Part shown: positions 44,575-53,823 of the stretch, piece after piece | How the letters are laid out: each line of letters starts with the position of its first letter | Numbering within the stretch: the stretch's first letter is position 1 | From: DAOUBP01 sp964513075 | GTDB lineage: Bacteria; Chloroflexota; Anaerolineae; CG2-30-64-16 | Reading direction: 5' to 3' | Assembly (NCBI GenBank): GCA_964513075.1 | Contig: CAZELR010000015.1 | Coordinates: 15,105 to 79,104, forward strand | DNA length: 64,000 nt | Program-made: the position numbers and the translations under genes | The notes under the pieces: generated by a model | What the model was told of the DNA's origin: nothing | The model's database searches: none | Seen by the model: the letters and a program-made list of their open reading frames with translations, nothing else

Positions 44575-44880
44575 TCACTCCTCCGACTCATACACAACCG
44601 CAAAGGTGTGATGAACCTCCGTGGAGCCGTGGCGATCTCGTACCTGCAAGGTTACAATATGTTCGCCAGGTGCCGGCGCAAGGATAAAGATATCGCTGCC
44701 GCTTTCTAGCGGCTGACCATTGAGTAACCACCGACTGGCCTCCGGGGGCAGAAGTTGGCTAAGTTCGTCGGTAGCTGAGCCCCACAGACGGATCAGTCGG
44801 CCGGCAACCATCTGATCACCCTTCTCCGGATGAAAAGTGGCGGCCACGGGCGGCTCGCGAATCCACGCCGACGCTGTGCC
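44575..44880 (-). pseudogene. C-terminal fragment of secreted Ig-like protein
   Basis: The minus frame reads IREPPVAATFHPEKGD, LIRLWGSATDELSQLLPPE, SRWLLNGQPLESG and PGEHIVTLQVRDRHGS, then a stop at 44575. It resembles the Ig-like module near the end of the large secreted protein at 10259 (LTWTTPVSG...PPGSHLLTLQAMDSEG). No upstream part exists: on the other side of about 44860 the sequence codes in the opposite direction. It is a remnant cut by rearrangement. Confidence 0.6.
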
Positions 44881-45506
44881 TGGACGGCCTGGATAACGAC
44901 GGCGATGACAAGACCGATACCGTCGATCTGGATTGCTACCGCTGCCGGCTGGCCGCGACCGGCATCAACGGCGGCGCGACGGTGGAGGCGGGCGATCCGC
45001 TGGCGCTGACCCTGGACCTCGACCCGGCGCAGGGGCCGCTGACCTATGCCTGGAGCGACCAGGGCGCGACCACGCCGACCGCGACTTACATCTGGAACGC
45101 GCCGGGTGTGTACGTGGTGACGGCCAGCGCGACCAACTGGTGCCGGACGGTGAGCGCCCAGGTGGAGGTGACGGTCACACCTATGGCCGTGCCGTGGCTG
45201 AGCATCAGCCGGGGCGCGGGGGACGCGGCGCAGCTCGACTGGACGTACGCGACGCCGGCAAGCATCGACCACTACGAGGTGTGGCACAGCCTGAACGCAC
45301 CCTACTTCACACCGGGCAGTTGCAGCGCCTGCGACCCGCCGTGGCCGACCGGCGACCTCTTCTACCTCGACACCCTGAGCCACGGCATCGGCGACGTCGC
45401 GCACAACTATTTCTATCGGGTGCGGGTTGCGAAGGCGACCGGCGCACTGTCAGCGGGGTCGAACACGGTCGGGGAGTTTGATTTCGCGCTGACGCCGGGG
45501 CAGTAG
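44855..45506 (+). pseudogene. C-terminal fragment of PKD/FN3-type secreted protein
   Basis: The plus frame is open from about 44850 and reads PTLCLDGLDNDGDDKTDT, a motif usual in the middle of bacterial surface proteins, then a PKD-like unit (LTYAWSDQGATTPTATYIW) and an FN3-like unit (SIDHYEVWHSLNAPYF...YFYRVRVAK), ending at TAG 45506. There is no start or signal peptide. It abuts an oppositely oriented fragment, so the pair marks a recombination breakpoint. Confidence 0.65.
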
Positions 45507-46016
45507 CGGGACGCACTGGCCAGCACACTCAAGGATAGCCGCTACCGTAACATAAGTATCCTCCGCCATCCGGTGAGGTCTCGGAGTTCGGCCTTGCCTC
45601 TGGCATCGTTCCAGATGCGACTGGTCGTCCAAAACAGATCTTCCGGCGAGTTGTGGCGCGCGTCAGACCCCGAATGCATGCGCATGCGCACCGTTGGTGA
45701 ACGCCTAACAGGTCGGCTCGGCGGCCGCAGCCAGGCTCAAGTAGGCGCTGGCGGGCTGGTCACTACCTGTCTTAATTAAGTCCGAAGCCCAGTGATTCGG
45801 CTTGTGCTTTGCGGGATGTGTGGCCTAACGAAAGTATCATCTGTGCCAGCGGCCAGGTTACTTTCGCGGCCCACGATCCCCCCGCCGCAGGCGTCCGGTG
45901 GACCAAGTGTTAGGCCCCGCCCTGGTGACCAGCCCTGCCTATGCCTAACGCGAGCGCCGCCCGCAACGGCGAAACGTGCTACCCAACCGCTGCGAACAAG
46001 CCGCCAACGGATGAGC
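45507..46016. other. Gene-free 510-bp stretch
   Basis: No open frame with coding character is seen on either strand. It holds GCCTAAC/GTTAGGC core motifs (see 45823) and an 8-bp inverted repeat, CGAAAGTA at 45829 with TACTTTCG at 45859. Confidence 0.6.
45823..45915. other. attC-like site (integron recombination site candidate)
   Basis: GCCTAAC at 45823-45829 fits RYYYAAC and GTTAGGC at 45909-45915 fits GTTRRRY, 93 bp apart end to end, a usual attC length. Another GCCTAAC is at 45943. The inner arms pair poorly beyond the core boxes, and no integrase is in the window, so the call is weak. Confidence 0.25.
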
Positions 46017-47012
46017 CTACTCCATATTACCGAACGCGTTGATTTGCCAGATGTCTCGATTGCCTTCTGCTCGAACGAACTGGTTGTACCGCTTGCAATC
46101 CTTCATAAGAGTGACGCGATTTTTGAATTCAGCGGAATCCCGCCAGACTTCAAGTGTTTTTTGGTCGCCGAAGATGATCTCCCTGAAAGTGTTGCCGACT
46201 GTGCGTCGTTGAAACTCATGAACCTTGCTTTGGTTAACCCCATGACGTGCGCGCGGCACTTTCTCTATCGGCTCGTGAGTAGATAGCTGAATTTCGAGAA
46301 GCAACCTCGGCGAAAGAGCAACCATCACGCTCTCTTGCCTCAAAAGGACGGGCGAGTCGCAAAGCGGGAAGATGTCTGAATCGGTGGCAAAAATTGTCCA
46401 CCGACCCCCGATAAGAGGCTGAATAACGCGAAACAGCAGGCTTGGGTCTTGTAGAAACCATTTCAGCGTTACGAATGTCTCGAACTTGCTATGACCGGTC
46501 TGCTCATCCCACTCAATCGCAGCGTTAAGTATGGAATGGCTCCTGATCTGCTGTAACACAACAAAGAGCGCGAGATATGTCTTGTCTGAAAGTGATTCGA
46601 TCTTTGCCGTTCGAGCGACATCGAGGAGTACCTTGTAGGGTGGCAATCCCTCAATTCCTTGGAGGATGTCCTCGAAGTCGATATATACTGGATAAGAAGC
46701 CTGCTTGTTCTCCTTCAAGAACTGCTCGTATACGTCGGGAAGGTGGCGACGGACGAAGTCCTCGCTAGTCTCGCGGCTGATTTCAGCAACACCTAAGTCT
46801 TTGTCATAGTGCACCTGTTCAACAGATGATTGACGTATTTGACCGGTTTTGATGCTGAGAGCGTACACTAGCTGAGATCTCGCCTCGCTCGGCGGTTTCG
46901 CCCCAGAGATAAAAGAGCGATAATACTCAGGATTCCACAGGGCCGTCCAGAAACACGGGTTATAGTGATTGCGTTTGGTAAAGTTCACGCCGTACTTCCC
47001 TCCAGCTGTCAT
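46017..47012 (-). CDS. Hypothetical protein, DUF4238-like
   Basis: 331 aa. The N-terminus KRNHYNPCFWTALWNPEYY and the later ATDSDIFPLCDSPVLL resemble the DUF4238 layout (an H-Y-x-P start and a D-x-P motif). The function of that family is unknown. The gene is 77 bases downstream of the STAND gene on the same strand and shares its lower GC content, so the two probably arrived together and could act as sensor and effector. The family call is tentative. Confidence 0.55.
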   Translation of the reverse strand: MTAGGKYGVNFTKRNHYNPCFWTALWNPEYYRSFISGAKPPSEARSQLVYALSIKTGQIRQSSVEQVHYDKDLGVAEISRETSEDFVRRHLPDVYEQFLKENKQASYPVYIDFEDILQGIEGLPPYKVLLDVARTAKIESLSDKTYLALFVVLQQIRSHSILNAAIEWDEQTGHSKFETFVTLKWFLQDPSLLFRVIQPLIGGRWTIFATDSDIFPLCDSPVLLRQESVMVALSPRLLLEIQLSTHEPIEKVPRARHGVNQSKVHEFQRRTVGNTFREIIFGDQKTLEVWRDSAEFKNRVTLMKDCKRYNQFVRAEGNRDIWQINAFGNME

Positions 47013-47088
47013 CGCGTAGCCTTTCTACAACAACTCACTGCGATGAAATCAGAATATAGGATATTGCCTACGCAACAGGATAACAGAT

Positions 47089-49716
47089 CTAGAGGTGATT
47101 CAAGTATTGCTCTGTTTCGAGCTGATTGGCCCTTAGACCAAGACGCTCGAAGATTTCACGGGCCTCTTCAGCCATCTGACGTGCAAGTTGGCGTCTTCCC
47201 ATTGCCTCATAGACTCTCGCAATCTGACGCTTGTTGTAAGCTACGAAACGGGGTTCTCGCAATGATCGATTGAGTTCCAATGCCTGGCTTAACACTCTTT
47301 CCGCCGCACTCAAATCGCCCTGCATTTCTAAGACGATGGCTCGGCGAGACAAAACGCCCGATACCGCTCTAGGAAAACCAAGCTGCTGCGCCCAATGTTC
47401 GGCCTTGTCTAGCCAGAGATGAGCCTTCTCGTACTCTCCTCGTATTGCGCAGATTTCTCCAAAATGACGAGCTCCCAAACACTGGATGGATTGATTATCA
47501 GGATCCTTACCTAAAGCGAATATGCGCTGGGCTGTGATCTCTGCTTCCTCAAATTGGCTGAGTGCCATAAAAATCTGTGTGCGAGTTGCCCAAATCTCGG
47601 CCAATTGAGGTCTGTCCGCGACCACATCAAGGTACTGTTCCGCCCTATCGAGATAACAGCGTGATTCCTGGACTGTAGCTTCATCCGTCCCGCCACGAAT
47701 CCAACGCAAACGTCCAAGATGGAGGTTTGCGTGGCCCATTGCACGTGTATCGCTCATTTGGACGGCAGCAGTCAACCAGAGTTCCAGCATTCTTACCAAA
47801 TCGTTATACAGACCAGTTTGATACGCGTAAGGATAAGTACCTCCGCATAGACTGATCAAGGAGGGCCAGTTTTCACGTTCAAGGCACCACTCGATTGCAA
47901 GCCGTAGGTTTGGATATTCTTCACCAATACCTCGAAGCGTTTCAAAGTCGTAACTGGTCTCCGGCTGGATGGATTGTCTCTTTACAAAACCCGTGAGCCA
48001 ACTTAACCATCTTTCAGCTAGTTGCTGGATCGAATTATCATCAGAGAACCTAATCGCTGCATACCGTTGTACAATCGGTAGAATCCAGAACCTCTCAACA
48101 TCCATGCGGTTCACCAGAAAGAGCCGCTGTAAGTGTGCTAATGCATTATCGCGGTCTGCAAGCGAGAGGTCAGCAATCTCGCCAAGAGCGGCGCAAGATG
48201 CACCCGCCTCGCGATCGAACAGCGCGCAAGCGAGGAGCACTGTCCATGTATTGGGGTCTCGCTCACGGGCAAGATCAATCTGCCCCTTGACGCAATATTC
48301 CGACAACTCTCCCGTCGCATCACCCAACCAACGCTCCACGGCCGCAAAGGTTTCTCCACCTGCCATTCGCCCGATGGCCAGCTTGATCGGCAACGGCAAC
48401 CCCGAGGTGAGTTGAAAGATGCTTTTTCTTAGTTGTGGCGCCAAAGCAGCCTTGAGCATGCGACTTTCTTCTTCTATAAGGCGCTCTGCTTCTTCCCAAC
48501 GCAAACCGAACAACTGCTTGATATCAGCAACTTTCACAGTCTCGCGCGATGTAATAAGAGCCTTGGTTCCCTGCGGCAAGTTGCGTAGGAACGCCATGAT
48601 CCGGCTGTCCTTCACACTTTCCAGATTATCCATAACCAGGAGCGTGCGTTGGCGTTTCAGTGCACTCTTCACGAGAGCGTTCTGTTCTTCGGGTTGCGCA
48701 CGCGTGATATCCTCGCGCTCTAGCACGTGCGCAATGGCCGTGTAGACATCCTCCAGCCTATGAAGCACTTGTTCCGGCACCTCGGCCGGCTCGCGACCGA
48801 ATGTCGTCAGCACTTCTTCTTTCGCTGAAACCCAAACAATAGCCTCGAAGCGTTCTTCAGGGGGCAATTCATTGTAGCGCTGCCGGTATTCGTGCGCGAT
48901 GGCGAGAGCCAGGGCGCTTTTCCCGACGCCGCCGATGCCGGTGATAGCAATTTGCCACACCTGATCATCCGGCGAAAGCCGCTGCCTGAGCCAGGCCAGC
49001 TCATCATCTCGACCGACGAACTGTGTGTAGGTGGGCTGCGGAAGATTGTGGTATGGCCGCGGCGATGCCAACATGGTAACAGGCGCGGGCGCGGCAAGCA
49101 CCTTCTGCTCCACCAGCCCGATCAATTGAAGCAGCGCCTGCTGCAAATCGGCGCTCATCTGGGTTGTGGCCTGGAGTTGCTGCCGAGCCAGCCCGACCTG
49201 TTCCCGTTGGGCCTGCGCGCTGAGCTCCTGGAACTGGATGCTGTAGGCCTCGCGAATCTCCTGTGTGCCGGGCAGCGACCACAACTCCTCGGCGATGCAG
49301 TGCAAGAGAAAGTTAATGGCCTTATCCACTCGCTCACGGTTGACGCGCTTCGGCAAGACCGTCTCAAAATGGTAGGCTACGGTCTCTCGCTCCTCGCGCA
49401 GCCAGGCGCCCGGCCGGCTGACCAGCTTGACCAGCACATCCTGCACCGCTTCGGACTGCCAGAACAGGTCGTCGGCCCGAATGACTTCGACCAGGTCCTC
49501 ATCCTGACTCATGTACTCCTGGATGAAACGTCCGATGCCGGCCTCCAGGGCGCGATTAACGGACTGGAGCAAATCGCTGCGCGAGGACAACTTACGGATG
49601 TTGCCTGCGATCTGGTCGCCGCCCAGCCGCTCGGCGCTGCCAGCCAGTAACTCGATCAGGCTGTCGGCAAGCTTTTCTTTGAGCCTCTCGGGTATGAATG
49701 ACGTTGGATCGGGCAT
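47089..49716 (-). CDS. NB-ARC-TPR STAND ATPase with uncharacterised N-terminal domain
   Basis: 875 aa from ATG 49716, with GAGGG four bases upstream. Residues 1-215 are a helical domain of unknown family (IRKLSSRSDLLQSVNRALEAGI, FLLHCIAEELW). NB-ARC covers about 235-480: VGRDDELAWL, P-loop TGIGGVGKSALA, LLVMDNLESV, ALITSRE and SGLPLPIKLAIGR. A winged helix and TPR repeats to the end (REPRFVAYNKRQIARVYEAMGRRQLA) form the sensor. STAND proteins oligomerise on ligand binding and switch on an effector; here the effector would be the N-terminal domain or the downstream 46017 gene. It is separate from the TIR-STAND pair at 26-33 kb and differs in codon use. Confidence 0.85.
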   Translation of the reverse strand: MPDPTSFIPERLKEKLADSLIELLAGSAERLGGDQIAGNIRKLSSRSDLLQSVNRALEAGIGRFIQEYMSQDEDLVEVIRADDLFWQSEAVQDVLVKLVSRPGAWLREERETVAYHFETVLPKRVNRERVDKAINFLLHCIAEELWSLPGTQEIREAYSIQFQELSAQAQREQVGLARQQLQATTQMSADLQQALLQLIGLVEQKVLAAPAPVTMLASPRPYHNLPQPTYTQFVGRDDELAWLRQRLSPDDQVWQIAITGIGGVGKSALALAIAHEYRQRYNELPPEERFEAIVWVSAKEEVLTTFGREPAEVPEQVLHRLEDVYTAIAHVLEREDITRAQPEEQNALVKSALKRQRTLLVMDNLESVKDSRIMAFLRNLPQGTKALITSRETVKVADIKQLFGLRWEEAERLIEEESRMLKAALAPQLRKSIFQLTSGLPLPIKLAIGRMAGGETFAAVERWLGDATGELSEYCVKGQIDLARERDPNTWTVLLACALFDREAGASCAALGEIADLSLADRDNALAHLQRLFLVNRMDVERFWILPIVQRYAAIRFSDDNSIQQLAERWLSWLTGFVKRQSIQPETSYDFETLRGIGEEYPNLRLAIEWCLERENWPSLISLCGGTYPYAYQTGLYNDLVRMLELWLTAAVQMSDTRAMGHANLHLGRLRWIRGGTDEATVQESRCYLDRAEQYLDVVADRPQLAEIWATRTQIFMALSQFEEAEITAQRIFALGKDPDNQSIQCLGARHFGEICAIRGEYEKAHLWLDKAEHWAQQLGFPRAVSGVLSRRAIVLEMQGDLSAAERVLSQALELNRSLREPRFVAYNKRQIARVYEAMGRRQLARQMAEEAREIFERLGLRANQLETEQYLNHL

Positions 49717-49820
49717 ATGTCCCTCGATTACCTGATTTCTGTGCCGCCGTCAGTGATCCCCCCAACACGGCGCCGAAAGATCTTGGAGAATAACAGCCGG
49801 CTGAGGCTGGTAGGGTTCTG

Positions 49821-50222
49821 TTACGCCGCGGCTTTGAAGCGCTCAAAGCGCCACTGCAGCGCCTCGCGATTCGGCCACAGGTTCTGTGCTTGCGGCAAAG
49901 TCAGTATGGTCCCCTGCATCTGCTGTAAGCCGTATCTCAAGACCGGCCCATCGCTTTCCTCTAATACATCGCGGCGCACGTGCACCGAGTAGTCCGGCGC
50001 CACCCCGATGCTGAAGCTATCGAATGCGGCGTGATGCAGCTTGCACAGCGCAATGCCGTTGGTAATGCTCGGTTCGCCGGCGGGATCGCTGTCCGGGATG
50101 ATGTGCGCGGCGTCGAGCAGTTCTGGACGCCGCAGTCGATCGTCACGCGGAAAGCCAGGCTGGCCTGATCGTCGCCGGCCACGTACACGGGCCAGACCGT
50201 AGAAGGCCCGTTGCGCGCCGCA
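49821..50222 (-). pseudogene. Decayed HNH endonuclease, C-terminal part
   Basis: The minus strand reads LRRPELLDAAHIIPDSDP, NGIALCKLHHAAFDSFSIGV and APDYSVHVRRDVLEE to a stop at 49821. AHI...LCxLHHAAFD is the HNH catalytic core. Immediately upstream, in other frames, pieces of the N-terminal domain occur (FYGLA, then VYVAGDDQASLAFRVTID), so at least one frameshift and one internal deletion have removed the segment that held the first zinc Cys pair. Inactive remnant. Confidence 0.7.
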
Positions 50223-50240
50223 TCCCGCGCGCTGATCTCG

Positions 50241-51035
50241 CTACAACAGGGTCAGGAACCGCTGCATGGCGGCCTCCATGCTGGCAATCTGCCGGTTCCG
50301 TTCGCGGTCGAGCAGCGGGAAAACCTCGCTCTGCTCGCAACTCGGCTCCCTAGCGACTGCGAGCCGGCGGTCGTCACCCTCGCCTGACTGCTGGCGACGG
50401 CAAGCTGCCCACTTCAGCAGGCCTGTCCGGGCATCGGTGGGGAGGACATCGGCATGGCGCTCAACAAACTCGCTGATACGGACCCTCTCTGGCGCATTGC
50501 CCTCCGTTTCCACAGCCCAGTAGGCCCCGAAGTTACGCCATTTATGCACCAGGGCCGTCACGCCCACGGTGCCCGCCAGCACCAACGCCTCAGGCACCGT
50601 GATCCAGCCGCTCTTTGGCACGAAAATCGCCGGGCCGCCCTCGGCCTGGCCCGATTGCCTGGTGTCGATTACGGCGCGCCCATGCGGGACCAGGAAGTAG
50701 GTGCCGTAAGGCGCGAAGTAGTTCCAGTATCCCAGACGGCTCCGATAGGTTTCCGTGAGCTGCCACGTGTAATGAAAGCGGCTGCTCTCGTCAACGATGT
50801 CCTCAAACCCTAGCTTGCCGGACTTTGACATGAGCGTTGCGCGCCCGGCATTGGGGTCCAGATAGAAAACGAACGGCACCGGTGGATACACGGGGAGATG
50901 CTTGTACCAGCTATGCGCGTGGGCTACGTACTCGGCAAAGTTCCGTGTCTGTTCAGCGGTAGGCAGAGGGTAGCGCCTGATAATGTCCAGGTAACTCGGT
51001 TGAGCCGGCGCGTCCCTACCATGTTTTCGCAGCAT
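50241..51035 (-). CDS. Conserved hypothetical protein
   Basis: 264 aa. The N-terminal half has a conserved-looking block YPLPTAEQTRNFAEYVAHAH, HSWYKHLPVYPPVPFVFYLD, and LGYWNYFAPYGTY. A variable Ala/Arg-rich tail follows (CRRQQSGEGDDRRLAVAREP). No signal peptide or membrane helix is seen. I do not recognise the family. It lies between an N-terminal and a C-terminal piece of an HNH nuclease gene in the same orientation. Confidence 0.7.
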   Translation of the reverse strand: MLRKHGRDAPAQPSYLDIIRRYPLPTAEQTRNFAEYVAHAHSWYKHLPVYPPVPFVFYLDPNAGRATLMSKSGKLGFEDIVDESSRFHYTWQLTETYRSRLGYWNYFAPYGTYFLVPHGRAVIDTRQSGQAEGGPAIFVPKSGWITVPEALVLAGTVGVTALVHKWRNFGAYWAVETEGNAPERVRISEFVERHADVLPTDARTGLLKWAACRRQQSGEGDDRRLAVAREPSCEQSEVFPLLDRERNRQIASMEAAMQRFLTLL

Positions 51036-51149
51036 TACATCTCTCCTGTTCCGTCAGCTTCCCCAACACCCTCTCCGCCTCTCCCGCGCGACCGCGGACG
51101 GCGACTGATCCATGTACGCCAGCAGCGTCGCGCTCACCGTCCCCCGTCA

Positions 51150-51223
51150 ATGCTCGGCAGCACGGAGGCGGCCAGCCAGCGGAAGGTGGCGAGGCGGATG
51201 GTGGTATCAAGTTGGGCGTTCAT
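51150..51223 (-). pseudogene. N-terminal fragment of HNH endonuclease
   Basis: From ATG 51223 the minus strand reads MNAQLDTTIRLATFRWLAAS, then loses similarity. This resembles the first residues of the long HNH nuclease family whose C-terminus survives at 49821-50222. The rest of 51036-51421 has no gene. Confidence 0.5.
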
Positions 51224-51326
51224 GCTGCTCCTGGGGACATTGGCCGCTTAACCTGGACTGTCTGCGCTTCTAGCACATGGCTGCCTGCCAAACTATCCAG
51301 CCTCAGTCAGCATCACTTCTGCTTCT

Positions 51327-51425
51327 TCAGCAGGCCAGGTATTCGCTCAAATCGAGGTCGCCAAGCTGCTAGCCTCTGATATCCGAGGAGTAGCGCAGGA
51401 CGCCCTCTACCACCTGTGCACTCAT
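51327..51425 (-). pseudogene. Short ATGA-coupled reading frame broken by TAG
   Basis: ATG 51425 overlaps the stop of the nucleotidyltransferase gene (ATGA). The frame reads MSAQVVEGVLRYSSDIRG, a TAG at 51369-51371, then QLGDLDLSEYLAC and TGA at 51327. It could be a former small gene, possibly antitoxin-like, but the call is weak. Confidence 0.3.
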
Positions 51426-53800
51426 GTAGGATCGTCGGCGCCCTGCTCAGGGTCAATCGAAGTGCGCAGCTCCGGCAGCAACCGGGACGCAAACGACTCG
51501 GGCCGCGCAAAGCTGCGCGCCAGCCAATCCTGCACGGCGGCCGGCCTGGCCGCCAAGGCGTCGGCGAGATAGTCGCCCAAATCCCGGATCTCGCCGCTTT
51601 CCCAGCCGCAGGCCCTGCGCTCAGCCAGTGCAGCCAACGCCGGTTCCTCGGCGCTGACCTCGTCCCAGGTTTCGCCCGTGTAGCGCAGGGCCACCTGCTG
51701 CTCGATGGCGCGCAACACGGACCGCTGAAGCAGCGCCACGGCCCGACCGGCAGCGCGCGCGTTCTCCCCTTCCGGCAGGTCAGGCAGCAGGACGCGCAGA
51801 TCCTCACGGGTCATCAGTCGTTCCCGCCAGAAGGCGCGAATCTCAGACGCCGTGACGATCGCTCGCAGCATGGCCCGCTTCGCCCTGGCCTCGGAAACAT
51901 AGCCGTGATCCAGGTGCAGTTGGCGGTATGTGCTCTCGCTGCGTTCGAGGGCCACCCTGATGACCCGATCACGCAGATAGAAGACCTCCTGCAGCATCTT
52001 CGCATCCAGCAAGTCTCGTGCAGGCCGGGGATGCGCCGCATCATAGGACTCCACCGCGCGCAACTGCGCGGCCAGCAGAGGCAGGCGTTCCTTCGCGAGC
52101 AACGCTTCCGGCGAGGTCAGCATCAACGATTGCAGGATCCGCCAGAACGGGTCGCCCGTCAGTTCCGGGAAGACCCGGCGCAGCAGTGCAATGCGGCCTG
52201 CGGCCAGGGGCCTGGCGGCGCCGCCGTCGCCGGCCACATCGCCCAATAGCCCGATGGCGATCCCGTGCTTGTCCAGCCAGTCCAGCAGCCGCCGGGGATG
52301 GATCTTGTACGGGCTGGCCGCGGGCAGCGTATCGAGGGCGGTCTCGCCGATCAGTTGCTGCAGCAGGAGTTGGGAGAGCAGCCGGTACGCGTCGTCGTAG
52401 ACCACCCGGCCGTCGGCCTTCGCTTCAGCCAGGGCCGGACAGCGGCCCAGCCAGAAGGTCAGCAGGTAGACGATCTCGTCCAGGCTGCTGTCCGGGTAGG
52501 TTGCCTGGTGCCAGCGCACGGCCGCCAGGGCCTTCCCATATTCGTGAGTCCGGTCAGCATCCTGCGCCCACGAGCTGCCCCGTTCGATCCTGGCGCGCAG
52601 CGGCGCAGGCATTCTGGGCAGGCGCGCCAGCGGATCCAGGCCAACGAAATCCGGGAAGACGTCCTCCAGGATGCCCAGCCCAGCCAGGGTTTCGATCGTT
52701 CCGACAGCATCCAGCACCAGGCTTTTGAGGAGGTTCACGGCGATGATCTCGCGCGACACGACGTAGCGGCCGTCCGGCCGGCGCCGCCTGAGCGCGCGGG
52801 TCTCCGGGTTGATCCCATTCCCCGCCGCGGCTTCTCGGATGGCGGCCGCCAGGCTCTCCTCCATCCGGAACCCCTTCTGGGCGAAGCGCACGGCCCGCAG
52901 GATGCGATCCAGGCTTTCGTTGATGCGCTCGCGCGGGTCCCCGATTGCCCGCAAGATCGCGTGCTCCAGATCATCCAGCACGCCGACGTAGTCCAGAAAG
53001 GTCGCGGTCAATTCGCCATCTGCGGTCCGCGTGAGCCGCAGCGTCCCGCCGTTAATCGTGAAGTCGCGCCTGCGCACATCCTGCTCGAAGGGCATGCCGG
53101 GATCGCTCTGCGCGACGATGTCGCGCGCGCTGCCGAGCGTGCCCTCCGGCGCGTGATCGGTGCGCGGGAACGCGATATCTATCTCCTCGGTCGAGCCATG
53201 CGGCAGGAACTTATACACGCCGAAGCTTGTGCCGGCCAGGGTCAGGCGGCCGTAAGGCCCGCTGATGACCACCTGGCCGCTGCGTCCTTGCTGACCGCGC
53301 GCGCCGAAGAACTCTTCGAAGCGCTGCACCCAGGCGTCTGGATCACCCTTCCCTTCGGCGGCCGGGAAGCGGACCACGAAGTCGAAGTCCTTTCCCTGGC
53401 TGCCGACGATGGCGTCCCGGATGATGCCGCCGACCAGGTAGACCTCGGCTCCGAGCGTGCGCTGCAGCGTGAACAGCGCCTCGAACCGCGGCTCGCGCAG
53501 CGCCTCGATCAGGCCATCCAGGCGGTTCGCGGGAAACCGCCAGCGAATCTCCTGAAACTGTACTTCCACTTCAGCACCTGTTTTCGCAAAGGACTCCCGG
53601 TTAGGGGTGTTTTGGACGGCTTCGCCGTCCAAAACACCCCTAATGGAGATTCTCTCCGTCACTTGGCGATCGTTGTTGGATATATAGACCATATGGTCGT
53701 ATCTCAAATTCTCCCTATCAAATGGTAGTACTAACCGAATGTTTTCTCTTGAAGTCTCCCATAATTCACTTTCCCTAAGAACCCTTGAACTAAGCGCCAA
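51422..53800 (-). CDS. tRNA nucleotidyltransferase/poly(A) polymerase family protein
   Basis: 792 aa if begun at ATG 53800. The nucleotidyltransferase head is VYLVGGIIRDAIVGSQGKDFDFVV (G-G, R-D and D-x-D carrying the metal Asp residues), followed by RRRDFTINGGTLRL and LRAIGDPRERINESLDRILRAVRFA. These are the conserved CCA-adding/poly(A) polymerase motifs. The C-terminal 400 residues are helical and longer than in housekeeping CCA enzymes. The first 77 residues have no family similarity and contain a perfect hairpin (53601-53643). GTG 53569, just past the hairpin, is a plausible true start, leaving the hairpin in the leader. It could be the genome's CCA enzyme or a paralogue. Confidence 0.85.
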   Translation of the reverse strand: MALSSRVLRESELWETSRENIRLVLPFDRENLRYDHMVYISNNDRQVTERISIRGVLDGEAVQNTPNRESFAKTGAEVEVQFQEIRWRFPANRLDGLIEALREPRFEALFTLQRTLGAEVYLVGGIIRDAIVGSQGKDFDFVVRFPAAEGKGDPDAWVQRFEEFFGARGQQGRSGQVVISGPYGRLTLAGTSFGVYKFLPHGSTEEIDIAFPRTDHAPEGTLGSARDIVAQSDPGMPFEQDVRRRDFTINGGTLRLTRTADGELTATFLDYVGVLDDLEHAILRAIGDPRERINESLDRILRAVRFAQKGFRMEESLAAAIREAAAGNGINPETRALRRRRPDGRYVVSREIIAVNLLKSLVLDAVGTIETLAGLGILEDVFPDFVGLDPLARLPRMPAPLRARIERGSSWAQDADRTHEYGKALAAVRWHQATYPDSSLDEIVYLLTFWLGRCPALAEAKADGRVVYDDAYRLLSQLLLQQLIGETALDTLPAASPYKIHPRRLLDWLDKHGIAIGLLGDVAGDGGAARPLAAGRIALLRRVFPELTGDPFWRILQSLMLTSPEALLAKERLPLLAAQLRAVESYDAAHPRPARDLLDAKMLQEVFYLRDRVIRVALERSESTYRQLHLDHGYVSEARAKRAMLRAIVTASEIRAFWRERLMTREDLRVLLPDLPEGENARAAGRAVALLQRSVLRAIEQQVALRYTGETWDEVSAEEPALAALAERRACGWESGEIRDLGDYLADALAARPAAVQDWLARSFARPESFASRLLPELRTSIDPEQGADDPT
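53601..53643. repeat. 43-bp perfect hairpin (20-bp arms, 3-nt loop)
   Basis: Arms 53601-53620 and 53624-53643 are exact complements around TTC. It lies in the leader or extreme N-terminal coding part of the nucleotidyltransferase gene. The stem would block ribosomes or act as a terminator-like or REP-type element; neither strand shows a long T-run after it. Confidence 0.9.
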
Positions 53801-53823
53801 GCGCAGGAGACCACCTCACACGC

